DNA of 64,000 nt. Origin: Mycolicibacterium boenickei. Its GTDB lineage: Bacteria; Actinomycetota; Actinomycetes; Mycobacteriales; Mycobacteriaceae. The position numbers and the translations under genes were made by a program. The stretch is from NCBI RefSeq assembly GCF_010731295.1, contig NZ_AP022579.1, positions 5,580,001-5,644,000 on the forward strand, in the 5' to 3' direction. Positions 37,140 through 46,358 of the stretch are shown here, in pieces (the stretch's first letter is position 1; the number at the start of each line of letters is the position of its first letter). A model generated the notes under the pieces. The model saw only the letters and a list, made by a program, of their open reading frames with translations, was not told where the DNA came from and made no database searches.

Positions 37140-38547
37140 CGTTGTAGGCCGACCACAGCGACAGGTTGTAGTACAGCTCCTTGCCCGTCGACCACGGGTG
37201 CAGATACGGCGCGTAGATGCCGCCGGGGATCTGTGACGAGGGTGCGATCAGCTGCTCGGGTCCCCACGGACCCTGCGGCGCGGGCGCGGTCCGCATCACC
37301 ACATCGTTGGCGCCGTTGCCGTACAACACCAGGTACTGCTTGAGATACGTGTTGTACTGGGCCGACATCTCGCTCACCGGGCCGGGGATCACCGGTGTCG
37401 CCGCCGCCGGATTGCCCGGCACCCATGCGTTGTTGTCGGCATTCCAGTACTCGTACTTGGTGAGGTCCGGGATGAACGCCGGGGACACCCTCGCGATGTA
37501 CGCCGACCCGCCGCGTCCGTTCGGGGTGCCGAACGTGTACACGTACGGATCACCCGGGCCCGGCTTGAGGAAGGCGCCCATCTGGAAGTTCTCGTTGCCT
37601 CCGCCCGGTGTCCGGATGGTCCCCGGGTAGACGCCCCAGTTCTCACCGTTGTCCGGGGACATCGCGATCGCCGAGAAGTTGGTCGACCACGCTCCCGGGC
37701 TGTCCCAGTTCCGGATCGACATGAAATTCAGATACTGGTTGCGCCCGACCGCGATTCCCGCGGTCGGAATGATCCCGGTCTCCTCCGGCGCCCGGCCGAT
37801 GCTGTTGATGATCTGCTTCGAAATGCCCTGGCGCCACACCGGCGAACCCGAGTACTTGTTGGCCACCACACCGTCGGGCACCGCGATGGTCCGCGACAGC
37901 GAACCGTCCTGGCTGCGGAACAGCGCGTTGTACCGCCACTGCTTACCGGGGATCCCGCAGTAGCCGTTGGTATCGCCGAACGCCATCAGCACCTGGCGGT
38001 TCACCGGATCCCCGTTGTCCCACATGATCCCGAGGTCGGTGCCGGTGATGGCGAAGCGTTTGATGGTCTGGTTGGGGCTGTCCGGGCCGGTCACCCACCC
38101 GACGATCGAGGTGCCGGGAGGCGCCCCCGGTGCCGGTTGCGCCGCCGCGGGGGCCGGCGCGGGTTCGGGTGCCGCAGGCGCCGGCTGCGCTACATTCGGG
38201 ACGGGCTGGGCGCCACCGGGATTAGGTGCGGGGACCACGGCCGCCTTCTGCCTGACCTGCCCGCTGTTCGGCATCAGCGCCTTCAGGAGCGCCAACGGCA
38301 ACTGGCCGAGCTTGGGCAGCGGAGCACGGTCGTTGGCCCCGGCGGGCATGTGTCCGATCGGGCGGTTGAGCGGGGCGAGCCGGGACGGCTTCGGGATCTG
38401 AAAGGCCTGATTCGGGAGGGGTTGCGCGGCCGCGGCAGCACCTTCGCAGGGTTCTGCCGATGCCGAGGGCGCCACACCGACGGCAACGACAAGTCCGATT
38501 GCGGCCGCCGCTGCCATCGTCGAAGCACCTCGAGGACGTCGCGACAT
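37111..38547 (-). CDS. Secreted DUF4185 protein
   Basis: 478 residues with a Sec signal peptide (MSRRPRGASTMAAAAAIGLVVAVGVAPSASA) and a Pro/Ala-rich linker of about 100 residues (repeats of APAPAA and PAPGAP). The rest is a DUF4185 domain, a beta-propeller-like fold: SIVGWVTGPDSPNQTIKRFAITGTDLGIMWDNG, QVLMAFGDTNGYCGIPG, and later blades such as DPYVYTFGTPNGRGGSAYIARVSP. DUF4185 proteins resemble sialidase-like or sugar-binding propellers; activity unknown. ATG 38547 follows GGAAGG by 7 nt. The mature protein probably sits in the periplasm or cell wall. Confidence 0.87.
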   Translation of the reverse strand: MSRRPRGASTMAAAAAIGLVVAVGVAPSASAEPCEGAAAAAQPLPNQAFQIPKPSRLAPLNRPIGHMPAGANDRAPLPKLGQLPLALLKALMPNSGQVRQKAAVVPAPNPGGAQPVPNVAQPAPAAPEPAPAPAAAQPAPGAPPGTSIVGWVTGPDSPNQTIKRFAITGTDLGIMWDNGDPVNRQVLMAFGDTNGYCGIPGKQWRYNALFRSQDGSLSRTIAVPDGVVANKYSGSPVWRQGISKQIINSIGRAPEETGIIPTAGIAVGRNQYLNFMSIRNWDSPGAWSTNFSAIAMSPDNGENWGVYPGTIRTPGGGNENFQMGAFLKPGPGDPYVYTFGTPNGRGGSAYIARVSPAFIPDLTKYEYWNADNNAWVPGNPAAATPVIPGPVSEMSAQYNTYLKQYLVLYGNGANDVVMRTAPAPQGPWGPEQLIAPSSQIPGGIYAPYLHPWSTGKELYYNLSLWSAYNVMLMKTVLP

Positions 38548-38873
38548 GTCACACCTTCCCAAGGCAGGGACGTCGACATGACGTCACTTGGCTGATGTGA
38601 CGTTAGTGATCAATGTTGCCGATGGGACCAGCGATGCACTGATAGGTACCTTCCCGTGACCGTGTCGCAACCGACCCGGCGTGTTGCGGCGCAGGCAGCC
38701 ACGCGGTTGATCCGAGGACGGATGGCAACGTTCCGCTCAGCGTGATTCTCGCCGGTTGCGTCGCTGTGCGCAGTGCGGTTTCGGCTGTTCATCATGGGAA
38801 GCCACCCCAATCCTTGCCAGCGTGGTTACGGTGGGCAGTGGTGGAACTATCGAACCGAACGAGAGGGATCACC
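38548..38873. other. Intergenic stretch between DUF4185 and the 32-residue gene
   Basis: 326 bp with no supported gene. It holds the promoters of the two divergent genes. The right part (38830-38870) includes GTGGAACTATCGAACCG near a possible AACTAT -10 and the GAGAGGGA ribosome-binding site. I see no palindrome of note in it. Confidence 0.5.
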
Positions 38874-38972
38874 ATGGCAGGAAGCTTCGATCCGAAAAAG
38901 GGCGGCAAATTCGAGCCGACCACCAAAGCCAAGCCGCCGCCACCTCCGCGGCCTGGAGGCAACAAGAAGTAA
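38874..38972 (+). CDS. 32-residue Lys/Pro-rich peptide
   Basis: The peptide MAGSFDPKKGGKFEPTTKAK continues with six prolines and PGGNKK. It is basic and without a signal, helix or Cys. The site AGAGGGA lies 7 nt before the ATG, and a very strong terminator begins 7 bp after the stop, so a short transcript encoding just this peptide is likely. Its content, with Phe-Asp-Pro-Lys and Lys-Gly-Gly-Lys, resembles a ribosome- or RNA-binding tail but this is a guess. It is too short for confident homology. The upstream frame to 38742 has no ribosome-binding signal. Confidence 0.55.
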   Translation: MAGSFDPKKGGKFEPTTKAKPPPPPRPGGNKK

Positions 38973-38978
38973 TTCAGA

Positions 38979-39029
38979 CGAAACTGCCCATGTGCGAGGG
39001 TTTCCGGCCCGCACATGGGCAGTTTCGTT
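38979..39029. terminator. Bidirectional terminator, 18-bp stem
   Basis: CGAAACTGCCCATGTGCG (38979-38996) pairs perfectly with 39010-39027 around a 14-nt loop and is followed by TTT. It ends the 32-residue gene on the plus strand and the small secreted gene on the minus strand. Confidence 0.85.
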
Positions 39030-39035
39030 TGCGGG

Positions 39036-39308
39036 TCAGCTGCAGACCTGGACCAACCGGAACGGCCCGGTGGCACAGATCGACGGCGGTCCGTAGCCGC
39101 CGTAACCCCAACCAGCCCCGTAGGCCGGCGGCGGTGGCGGCGGCACCCACGGGCCGGGGCCGTAACCCCACCCCGGGTGCTCCGCCCAACCCACTCCCGG
39201 TCCGGCGACCGGAGCAGGCGCGGCATTGGCCACACCCGTGCCGATACCCAGCGCGGCCAGGCCCAATGCGCCGGCCGCGACGGCGCTGATGGCGATGGAC
39301 TTCAACAT
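39036..39308 (-). CDS. Small exported Pro/Gly/Tyr-rich protein
   Basis: 90 residues. A signal peptide (MLKSIAISAVAAGALGLAALGIGTGVANA, cleavage after ANA) is followed by a mature part rich in Gly, Pro, Trp and Tyr: GWAEHPGWGYGPGPWVPPPPPPAYGAGWGYGGYGPP, then two Cys (SICATGPFRLVQVCS), probably one disulfide. The sequence suits an extracellular, wall-associated peptide. ATG 39308 is preceded by AGAGGGG at 8 nt; a GTG three codons earlier lies on top of that site. Function unknown. It is a monocistronic gene ended by the strong terminator. Confidence 0.7.
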   Translation of the reverse strand: MLKSIAISAVAAGALGLAALGIGTGVANAAPAPVAGPGVGWAEHPGWGYGPGPWVPPPPPPAYGAGWGYGGYGPPSICATGPFRLVQVCS

Positions 39309-39422
39309 CTTCCACACCCCTCTGACTTGCAGAACCCAGACTGTGGATCGCCCCGTCGGTCCAGAGTCAGCGGAAGCAGATCTTTCCGGCTTCCACCAAT
39401 TAGATTAGGCCTGCTTATTAAG

Positions 39423-42281
39423 TCAGAGCTGTGGAGAGGCTTTGTATGTGGACTCCCGTCGGAGCGCTGCCAGGCGCCGCTTGGACGCCGCCGACTGGAC
39501 GACCTGCGGCCACCAGAACCACCGGCCCATCAACGCCGCGATCGCCGGGGTCATGAACGACCTCACGATAAGGGTGTCGAACAGCAGGCCGAGCGCGATG
39601 GTGGTGCCCACCTGTGCCATCACCTTGAGATCACTGAACGCGAACGACGCCATGGTGAAGGCGAACACCAGGCCCGCCGAGGTCACCACTGAGCCGGTTC
39701 CCGCCATTGCCCTGATGATGCCGGTCTTCAGGCCGCCCGACAGTTCCTCCTTGAAGCGGGACACCAGCAGCAGGTTGTAGTCGGAGCCGACCGCCAGCAG
39801 CAGGATGACCGACATCGCCAGCACCATCCAGTGCAGTTCCAGCCCGAGCAGGTGCTGCCAGACGAGCACGGACAATCCGAATGAGGCGCCGAGGGACAAC
39901 AGCACCGTGCCGACGATCACCGCCGCGGCCACCGCGCTCCGGGTGATGAGCAGCATGATGATGAAAATCAGTGATACCGCGGCGATTCCGGCGATCAGCA
40001 GATCGTAGAACGACCCGTCTTTCATGTCCTTGTAGGTGGCCGCGGTGCCGGCCAGATAGATCCTCGAGCCCTCCAGCGGCGTGCCCTTGAGCGCTTCCTT
40101 CGCCGCCAGCTTGATCGGCTCCACATGGTTGACGCCCTCCGGCGTTGCGGGATCTCCCTCGTGGCTGATGATGAACCGCACCGACTTACCGTCGGGCGAG
40201 ATGAAGTTCTTCATGCCACGCTTGAAGTCCTTGTTGTCGAAGGCTTCCGGCGGAAGATAGAACGTGTCGTCATTGCGGGCCTCGTCGAAGGCCTTGCCCA
40301 TCGCCGTCGAATTCTCCTGCATGGCGGCCATCTGATCCTGCTGACCGGCCTGCGTGGACCGCTGCGTCAGCATCATCGTCTTCATGGTTTTCATGGACTC
40401 GATCTGCTGGGGCATCAGCGCGACCAACTGCGGCATCAGCGTGTCGAGCCGCTCCATGTCGGGCAGGAGCTTCTGAATGTCGTCGGTCATGGTGTCGACG
40501 CCGTCAAGGGTGTCGAAAATCGACCGGATCGACCAGCACACCGGGATGTCGGCGCAGTGCGGCTCCCAGTAGAAGTAGTTGCGGATGGGGCGCAGCCAGT
40601 CGTCGAAATCCGATATGTTGTCCCGCAATTCGGCGATGTCGATCGTCATCGCCTTCATCTTGGTCACCATCGAGTGCGTGGTGTCGGCCATCTCCTGAGT
40701 CAGCCGCGCCGTCTCCTCCAGAGTGTCGATACTCTTCTGCATCTCGTCGGCCTGTACCAGCATGTCGGCCATCCGGTCCTGCTGGTACTTCCGGTTCATC
40801 GTGTTGGTCGTGCCCTGCCGGCTCAGCAGGAACGGGATACTGGTGTGCTCGATCGGTCGGCCGTTGGGGCGGGTGATCGCCTGGACCCGGGAGATGCCCG
40901 GCACCCGGACGATCCCCTTGGCGATCTTGTCGATGATCAGGAAGTCCGCCGGGTTCCGCAGGTCGTGATCGGTCTCGATCATCAGCAGTTCGGGGTTCAT
41001 CCGTGCGGCGCTGAAATGCCTTTCGGCAGCGGCATATCCGACATTCGCCGCCAGATCCGGGGGCAGGTACTTGCGCGCGTCGTAATTGGTCTTGTACCCC
41101 GGCAGGGTGAGCAGACCGATGAGCGCCAGCCCCAGGGTGGCGGCCAGGATCGGCCCGGGCCACCGCACCACCGCGATGCCGACACGGCGCCAGCCCCGTG
41201 ACCGGATACTACGTTTGGGCTCGAAACGTCCGAACCGGCTGCCGATCACGATGACCGCCGGGCCCATCGTCAGCGCGGCGATGACCGCGACGAACGTACC
41301 GACAGCACACGGCACACCCATGGTCTGGAAGTACGGCAGGCGCGTGAAGCTGAGACACAGCATGGCGCCGGCGATCGTCATCCCGGAACCGAGAACCACG
41401 TGCGCGGTTCCACGGAACATCGTGTAGTACGCGGCTTCCCGGTCTTCGCCGGCACCACGCGCCTCCTGATAGCGACCGATCGCGAAGATCGCATAGTCGG
41501 TGCCTGCCGCGATGACCATCAACGTCAGCAGGTTGACCGCGAACGTCGACAACCCGATCACCCCGGTGTGGGCCAGGAACGCCACGATGCCGCGGGCCGC
41601 GCCGAGCTCCATGAACACCATGACGAGCACCAGGATCATGGTGGCGATCGACCGGTAGACGATCAGCAACATCACCGCGATCACGACGAGCGTGATGGCG
41701 GTGACGCGGGCGACGCTCTTGTCGCCGGCATGGTGCTGATCCGACACCAGCGGAGCCCCGCCCGTCACGTACACCTTGATCCCGGCCGGAGGCGACGACT
41801 GGTTGATGATCTCCCGGACCGCGGCCACCGAATCGTTGGCCAGCGTTTCGCCCTGGTTGCCGCGCAGATAGACCTGAACGTAAGCGGACTTGCCGTCGTT
41901 GCTCTGTGCCCCCGAGGCGGTCAGTGGGTCGCCCCAGAAGTCGGCAACGTGCTGCACGTGGGCGGTGTCGGCTTCGAGCTGGTCGACGATGCCGTCGTAG
42001 TAATGGTGGGCGTCGTCGCCGAGGGGCTGCTCCCCTTCCAGCACCACCATGGCGTTGCTGTCGGAGTCGAACTCCTGGAAGTTGGCACCGATCTTGCGCA
42101 TGGCGATCATCGCCGGCGCATCTTTGGCGCTCAGCCCGACGGTGTTCTCCTCGCCGACCTTCTCAAGCGGCGGGACCAGCACGTTGGTCAGGATGGTCAG
42201 CAGGACCCAGCCGAGCACGATGGGTACCGCCAGCGCCCGGATCGTCCGGGCTATGCGTGTATGTGGTGCCTTGGTCTGCAC
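39423..42281 (-). CDS. MmpL-family RND lipid/siderophore transporter
   Basis: 952 residues with two RND halves. The first membrane helix ([21 protein letters not shown]) is followed by a periplasmic domain, helices 2-6 with [27 protein letters not shown], a second periplasmic domain with a long coiled helical hairpin ([25 protein letters not shown]) and helices 7-12 with [19 protein letters not shown]. The Asp-Tyr pairs in GTDYA and GSDYN are the proton-relay residues. Size and coil fit MmpL4/MmpL5. No MmpS gene lies upstream, which is unusual for those types. It should export a lipid, siderophore or drug. No cognate biosynthetic cluster is beside it. Confidence 0.92.
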   Translation of the reverse strand: MQTKAPHTRIARTIRALAVPIVLGWVLLTILTNVLVPPLEKVGEENTVGLSAKDAPAMIAMRKIGANFQEFDSDSNAMVVLEGEQPLGDDAHHYYDGIVDQLEADTAHVQHVADFWGDPLTASGAQSNDGKSAYVQVYLRGNQGETLANDSVAAVREIINQSSPPAGIKVYVTGGAPLVSDQHHAGDKSVARVTAITLVVIAVMLLIVYRSIATMILVLVMVFMELGAARGIVAFLAHTGVIGLSTFAVNLLTLMVIAAGTDYAIFAIGRYQEARGAGEDREAAYYTMFRGTAHVVLGSGMTIAGAMLCLSFTRLPYFQTMGVPCAVGTFVAVIAALTMGPAVIVIGSRFGRFEPKRSIRSRGWRRVGIAVVRWPGPILAATLGLALIGLLTLPGYKTNYDARKYLPPDLAANVGYAAAERHFSAARMNPELLMIETDHDLRNPADFLIIDKIAKGIVRVPGISRVQAITRPNGRPIEHTSIPFLLSRQGTTNTMNRKYQQDRMADMLVQADEMQKSIDTLEETARLTQEMADTTHSMVTKMKAMTIDIAELRDNISDFDDWLRPIRNYFYWEPHCADIPVCWSIRSIFDTLDGVDTMTDDIQKLLPDMERLDTLMPQLVALMPQQIESMKTMKTMMLTQRSTQAGQQDQMAAMQENSTAMGKAFDEARNDDTFYLPPEAFDNKDFKRGMKNFISPDGKSVRFIISHEGDPATPEGVNHVEPIKLAAKEALKGTPLEGSRIYLAGTAATYKDMKDGSFYDLLIAGIAAVSLIFIIMLLITRSAVAAAVIVGTVLLSLGASFGLSVLVWQHLLGLELHWMVLAMSVILLLAVGSDYNLLLVSRFKEELSGGLKTGIIRAMAGTGSVVTSAGLVFAFTMASFAFSDLKVMAQVGTTIALGLLFDTLIVRSFMTPAIAALMGRWFWWPQVVQSAASKRRLAALRRESTYKASPQL

Positions 42282-42364
42282 AACCCGCCCCTTCGATCAG
42301 GCCACTGTCGCCGGTGGGACAGGTCGCAAGCGATACACATTCGCAAACGCGCGTAATATACCTA

Positions 42365-42406
42365 GCCCGTCAAAGTGTCGGTGTCAATAATCACTTTGCC
42401 CGTCAA
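42365..42406 (-). promoter_or_regulatory. Repeat cluster in the MmpL upstream region
   Basis: Contains a direct repeat GCCCGTCAA (42365-42373 and 42398-42406, 33 bp apart) and an inverted repeat CAAAGTG (42371-42377) / CACTTTG (42392-42398). A TTGACA hexamer (42387-42382) and TATATT (42360-42355) read toward mmpL, though their spacing of 21 is long. Confidence 0.5.
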
Positions 42407-42418
42407 CTGACAGCAATT

Positions 42419-43147
42419 TCACAGCTGAGACGCGGCCGTCGTCGCGCGTTGCCTCGCCCGCTCCCACGGCCAGGTCATCAGCGCCCACACGATGAGGACG
42501 ATCACGACCTCGGCCAGTAGGTACACCGGCCACGGACCCAGCACGTCCAGCACGGACGCGGTGGGAGGCTTTCTGTTGAGGTAGCCGTAATTGGTACCCG
42601 CGACCACGTTGAAGGTGAAGGTGAACGCCACCCAGGCCAGGGTCGCGATGACGGCGAAGCGGTAGTCGCGCCACCGCGGCCGCATCCCTCTCCCCCACGT
42701 CAGGTAGATGGCCGCCAGCACGACGAGCACGTGCAGCGTGAAGAACGTGACGAACAGATGGTGGGGAAAGTCGGGAGCGCCGTCCTTGGCCGTACCGATA
42801 TCCGGGGTGATCAACGCCTGCGAGCTCAGCACGAGGCCCCAGTAGTAGGTCAGCACGAAGGCCCAATGCCGTTGCGACCACAAGGCATACGCCGCCGCCA
42901 GCTCCGCGAGGTCACACAACTGCAGCGGTACCGAGGTGTCGATGGTGGGGTCGACCAGCTTGTAGACCAGGGCCACGAGGAATGCCGCGACCAGGAGTCC
43001 CGCGAGGACCCGGCTCAGGATGCGGGCCTGCGCCTCGGACTGCCGACGGCCGATCATCACCAGAAGCACGGCGCCCGTTGCGAACACCGCCAGCACGATC
43101 AGATGCGAGGGGCCATACGCCGAAAACTCGCGCTGCGCAGAGAACAT
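42419..43147 (-). CDS. TIGR02206-type membrane protein (YwaF-like)
   Basis: 242 residues with seven hydrophobic segments: SHLIVLAVFATGAVLLVMIG, VLAGLLVAAFLVALVYKLV, LAELAAAYALWSQRHWAFVLTYYWGLVLSSQAL, FFTLHVLVVLAAIYLTW, VIATLAWVAFTFTFNVVAGTNYGYL and VYLLAEVVIVLIVWALM. The motifs SVPLQLCDLAELAA, LTYYWGLVLSSQALITPDI, FVTFFTLHVLV and NYGYLNRKPPTASVLDVLGPWPVY are those of TIGR02206. Its function is not known. ATG 43147 is 8 nt after GGGAG; the frame to 43192 has no such site. Divergent from the histidine kinase gene, with 142 bp between. Confidence 0.87.
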   Translation of the reverse strand: MFSAQREFSAYGPSHLIVLAVFATGAVLLVMIGRRQSEAQARILSRVLAGLLVAAFLVALVYKLVDPTIDTSVPLQLCDLAELAAAYALWSQRHWAFVLTYYWGLVLSSQALITPDIGTAKDGAPDFPHHLFVTFFTLHVLVVLAAIYLTWGRGMRPRWRDYRFAVIATLAWVAFTFTFNVVAGTNYGYLNRKPPTASVLDVLGPWPVYLLAEVVIVLIVWALMTWPWERARQRATTAASQL

Positions 43148-43255
43148 TCGATCAACTCCCCGTCTCGTCACACGCAGGGACCTGTTTTCCATGATCGCAG
43201 ACCGGGTGCGGAAACTTCGTTAACCTGCCTCAGGACGTGATCGAATCGCCCTATA

Positions 43256-43283
43256 CTCCTGCCAACCTTGCGGTTGGCGGGAG
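43256..43283. promoter_or_regulatory. Inverted repeat at the promoter/start region of the orphan histidine kinase
   Basis: CTCCTGCCAACC (43256-43267) and GGTTGGCGGGAG (43272-43283) match with one T-G position. The right arm contains the GGGAG ribosome-binding site, 6 nt before ATG 43290. A TATACT -10 (43252-43257) overlaps the left arm. It may be a DNA operator, or an RNA hairpin if an upstream promoter is used. Confidence 0.6.
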
Positions 43284-43289
43284 TCGAAG

Positions 43290-44513
43290 ATGGTCAGGCG
43301 CGCGGCAACGGCTTTGGGGCAGTATGCCCAGGGCGCAGCGTTTCGCGGGTTGCTGCTGCAACTCGCGCTGCGGGTTCTGTTGGTGGCGTTCATATTCTTC
43401 GCCTTGTTCCTGCAACCGCCCGAGACCTACCGCTGGCCCTACGCACTGGTCTGGATGGGCTACATAGCCGCGATCGCATGCTGGGGTTTCTGGGCGCTGC
43501 GCCGGTCCGATCATGCCGGGATCGAGACCCGGCGTTGGGTCGCGCTACTGATGCTGTGCGCGGATGTCGCTGTGGTGTCGATACTTTCGGTGGAATCGGG
43601 TCTCAGCTCACCGAATACCTGGACCTCCGATGTGCTCCATTACGGACTGTTTCTGATCCCCCTGATCGCAGCGGCTCAGCTCGATCCGTTCGTCAGTGCG
43701 GTGATCGCCGTCCCCACCGTCGCCGCATACGTCATCGTGCTCTGGGTGAACCAGGCCGCCAACGGCGACGAGCCGTGGGGTTCGATTCTCACCACGACGG
43801 GAGTGCTGTTCGGGCTGGCTGCGGGCTCGGTCACGCTGTCGTGGATCCAGCAGTCGAAGGAGCAGACCATCGCCCGGTTGGCCCAGGAACGCAGCCAGCT
43901 GCTCGAAGAGATCGTCACCCTCGAAAAGCGCGAAAGACAAACCCTGTCCGAAAGACTGCACGACGGAGCGCTGCAGTATGTCCTGGCTTCGCGCCGCGAG
44001 ATGGAAGAGGTGCGAGAAGGATCCGCCGAATCGATGGACCGCGTCGACCTGGCGCTCGGCGAGTGCTCCCGGCTGTTGCGCGACGTGGTCCGCGAACTGC
44101 ACCCCGAAGTGCTTGCGCGAGCGGGCCTCAGGGCCGCCATCACCGCACTGGCCGAGGGCATCGCGGCGCGTACCAACCTTGCCGTCCACGTGGACTGCCG
44201 GAACTGGCCCGATGATGTGCGAACCGACGCCGATCACCTGCTCTACAGTGCGGCACGGGAGTTCTCGACAAATGCGATCAAGCACGCCAAGGCCGAGAAC
44301 CTGACATTCACGCTGCAGCGCTCCGACGGGCGCGCCACGCTGTGCGTCGCCGATGACGGCGTGGGGATCCAACGGGAACGCCTCGCGGTGAGCGTCGAGA
44401 CCGGCCACATCGGCTTCGCGTCGATACGCGCCAAGGTATTGGCCCTCGGTGGCGTGCTCGACGTTCACGATGCGCGCGGCACCGAGATCGCGATCTCCCT
44501 ACCGTCTGTGTGA
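43290..44513 (+). CDS. NarL-family sensor histidine kinase (orphan)
   Basis: 407 residues. Residues 20-170 hold about five membrane helices (LLLQLALRVLLVAFIFFALFL, IAAIACWGFWAL, LLMLCADVAVVSILSV, PLIAAAQLDPFVSAVIAVPTVAAYVIVL, LFGLAAGSVTLSW). A HisKA_3 dimerisation helix follows: ERQTLSERLHDGALQYVLASRREMEEV, with the phospho-His in RLHDGALQ. The HATPase domain has YSAAREFSTNAIKHAKAENL (N box) and CVADDGVGI (G1). No response regulator gene is adjacent on either side; the next gene is a cutinase on the opposite strand. Sensing is presumably through the membrane part. Confidence 0.9.
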   Translation: MVRRAATALGQYAQGAAFRGLLLQLALRVLLVAFIFFALFLQPPETYRWPYALVWMGYIAAIACWGFWALRRSDHAGIETRRWVALLMLCADVAVVSILSVESGLSSPNTWTSDVLHYGLFLIPLIAAAQLDPFVSAVIAVPTVAAYVIVLWVNQAANGDEPWGSILTTTGVLFGLAAGSVTLSWIQQSKEQTIARLAQERSQLLEEIVTLEKRERQTLSERLHDGALQYVLASRREMEEVREGSAESMDRVDLALGECSRLLRDVVRELHPEVLARAGLRAAITALAEGIAARTNLAVHVDCRNWPDDVRTDADHLLYSAAREFSTNAIKHAKAENLTFTLQRSDGRATLCVADDGVGIQRERLAVSVETGHIGFASIRAKVLALGGVLDVHDARGTEIAISLPSV

Positions 44514-44526
44514 GCCGGTCGACCGC

Positions 44527-45489
44527 TCAGACCCAGCCGATCGGTGCCGACGGCGTGGTGGGCGCAGGGGTCGACGGACCTGGCTGCCCGTAACCCGGTG
44601 TGTCGGGGCTGTATGCCGGCGAGGGACCGTGCACAGAGTTGTCTGGGTTGTAGCTCGGCGTCTGCCCATTACCCGGCAACGGTCCGTACGTCGGCACTGA
44701 GCCGGACCCCTGCAGCGGGCCGAACTCAGGCAGCTGACCGTAATCCGGCAGCGCCGGGCCATACCCTGGCACCGATTGGCCGGACCCGGTCAGCAACCTG
44801 GCGGCGATGAAGGTCGCTGCCTGGGTGGTGTACACGGGGACGTAGCCCTCGGTGTGTCCACTCCATTCGTTGCCCTGGCCCTCGTGACAGATCGGATCCA
44901 TGGGGTTACAGAGGTCGATCGCCTTGGCACCGAACAGTGCGCTCTGGGCTGCTATCGATTGCTTGGTGCGGGTGGCCACGTCGCCGAAGGTGGTGATCGC
45001 CTTGACGTTGTCGGCCAACTCCGGCGGTAGCGAATCGCCCCATTTGATACCACCCACCGGGTTACCGACCACGATGTTGATCACGCTCGCACCCTGCGAA
45101 TAGCCGCCGAGCACGATCTGGGTGTCGGGGCAGGACGACAGAGTGGACTTGATGTGGGAAATCGCGTCTTTGGCGCCGTCGCCGCCGTGCAGCTGCAGCT
45201 TGCTGGCCTTGTAGTTGACCCCGTAGGTCTTGAGGTTCATGCCGGGGGTCTGCTTGCGCAGCGCGTCGGCGAGGGCATCGCCGACCCGGCCCATACCCGC
45301 CGGTTCGTCGGTACCGCGCGCGAAGACGAGCTCCGCATCGGCGCAGTCGTCGGCGGCCGCCACCGGCGGTGCGGCGAGGGCGACGAGCGGGAAACCTGAG
45401 GTGAGAAGTGCAGCAGCGCCAAGCCCGACCCAGCGACCACCTGACCGCGCACTGCCCCTCCGAGGGCTGTGTTTGCGGCTGGAGAACAT
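44527..45489 (-). CDS. Cutinase-like serine esterase with repeat-rich C-terminal tail
   Basis: 320 residues: a signal peptide ending near [13 protein letters not shown], then a cutinase fold. The catalytic Ser is in [11 protein letters not shown], the Asp in [12 protein letters not shown], and the His in [14 protein letters not shown]; Cys pairs in DDCADAEL and SSCPDTQI are as in the family. After about residue 220 the tail is Gly/Pro/Tyr-rich with loose repeats such as [36 protein letters not shown] and [13 protein letters not shown]. Cutinase-like proteins of mycobacteria hydrolyse lipid esters at the cell surface. The tail may tether the enzyme to the envelope. Confidence 0.92.
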   Translation of the reverse strand: MFSSRKHSPRRGSARSGGRWVGLGAAALLTSGFPLVALAAPPVAAADDCADAELVFARGTDEPAGMGRVGDALADALRKQTPGMNLKTYGVNYKASKLQLHGGDGAKDAISHIKSTLSSCPDTQIVLGGYSQGASVINIVVGNPVGGIKWGDSLPPELADNVKAITTFGDVATRTKQSIAAQSALFGAKAIDLCNPMDPICHEGQGNEWSGHTEGYVPVYTTQAATFIAARLLTGSGQSVPGYGPALPDYGQLPEFGPLQGSGSVPTYGPLPGNGQTPSYNPDNSVHGPSPAYSPDTPGYGQPGPSTPAPTTPSAPIGWV

Positions 45490-45581
45490 GCCTCAACCTA
45501 ACCCCTATCCCTGACTTCCGCCGAAACATGGGGTAGTCCGCTACTCCATACACAGCTGGCCGCGCGCCAGAAGATGTGAGC

Positions 45582-45929
45582 ATGAACAGCACCGACATCC
45601 TGAAACGAGGAACCGTTGGGTTGATGACGGCCGTCTTGATGTCCGGCTCAGGCCTGGCGAGTTTGGCGCTGGCGGGCACCGCGCAGGCCCGGCCGACCTG
45701 GTGCCCGGGGGATCCCAGGCCGGCTGCGGCGCCGTGGCCCGACTTCGACTGGTCGTCCTGCTACGAGTACAGCGGACAGGGCGGCCAGTACGGCTGGATC
45801 GACTTGGGTACCGGGATCTTCCACCCGATGCCGCTGGACATTCCGCCTACCCCGCCGCCGCCCAATCCGCCGGAGTGCATCGGCTTCTTCCCGCTTCCCG
45901 GGGCAGACCCGTCACACTGCGTGATCTAG
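45582..45929 (+). CDS. Small secreted Pro-rich protein
   Basis: 115 residues with a signal (KRGTVGLMTAVLMSGSGLASLALAGTAQA) and a mature part with WCPGDPRPAAAPWPDFDWSSCYEYSGQGGQYGWIDLGTGIFHPMPLDIPPTPPPPNPPECIGFFPLPGADPSHCVI. Four Cys in the mature part would make two disulfides. It belongs to a set of small mycobacterial secreted proteins of unknown function. ATG 45582 is preferred over GTG 45576 as it is preceded by AGAAG. It is divergent from the cutinase gene (92 bp), and ends before the bidirectional terminator shared with tmRNA. Confidence 0.75.
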   Translation: MNSTDILKRGTVGLMTAVLMSGSGLASLALAGTAQARPTWCPGDPRPAAAPWPDFDWSSCYEYSGQGGQYGWIDLGTGIFHPMPLDIPPTPPPPNPPECIGFFPLPGADPSHCVI

Positions 45930-45941
45930 GGACGCAACGAT

Positions 45942-45980
45942 AAAGGCCCAGGTCTGAGATTTACTCTGACCTGGGCCTTT
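45942..45980. terminator. Bidirectional terminator, secreted gene / tmRNA
   Basis: AAAGGCCCAGGTC (45942-45954) and its complement (45968-45980) frame a 13-nt loop. The TTT/AAA ends give a T run on both strands. It lies 6 bp past the tmRNA 3' end. Confidence 0.85.
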
Positions 45981-45985
45981 ACTCG

Positions 45986-46351
45986 TGGAGCTGCCGGGAA
46001 TTGAACCCGGGTCCTACGGCATGTCCTCGAGGCTTCTCCGTGCGCAGTTCGCTGTGCCTCTACTCGGATCTCTCAGTCACGCGAACAAGCCGAGATGACG
46101 ATCCCAGTCGCTGTTTGATGTCCCCACGGGTCCCGCGACCGAACCCGTGGGTGGGTCCCTCTAGCTGATGCCAGGGTCCGGGCCGAGGGCGCTCCCGGTC
46201 TGACAGACACGCAGTCGCTTAGGCAGCGAGTGCGTAGTCGCGCTGATTGGAATCGGCGCTTAATTGGTTGCAACGACGCTTACGGTGGTCTCTTGCCTGC
46301 ACCGGCACGCTTCCCTTGATTCGATGCGCGAAGTCGAAACCGATCAGCCCC
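45986..46351 (-). ncRNA. ssrA: Transfer-messenger RNA (ssrA)
   Basis: 366 nt. The 5' end GGGGCTGATCGGTTTCGACT and the 3' end with GGGTTCAATTCCCGGCAGCTCCA pair as the alanyl-tRNA-like half. The tag-coding frame (46257-46219) reads GCC-GAT-TCC-AAT-CAG-CGC-GAC-TAC-GCA-CTC-GCT-GCC-TAA, giving the degradation tag ADSNQRDYALAA. CCA is not encoded. tmRNA rescues stalled ribosomes with SmpB, whose gene follows upstream on the same strand, 169 bp away. A strong terminator lies downstream. Confidence 0.96.
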
Positions 46352-46358
46352 TCGCATC

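Noticed and set aside
40125..41201. 358-residue plus-strand frame opposite the MmpL gene
   Set aside because: Antisense to a strong coding region with no ribosome site or recognisable domain.
43608..44468. 286-residue minus-strand frame opposite the histidine kinase
   Set aside because: Antisense shadow of a clear HisKA_3/HATPase protein.
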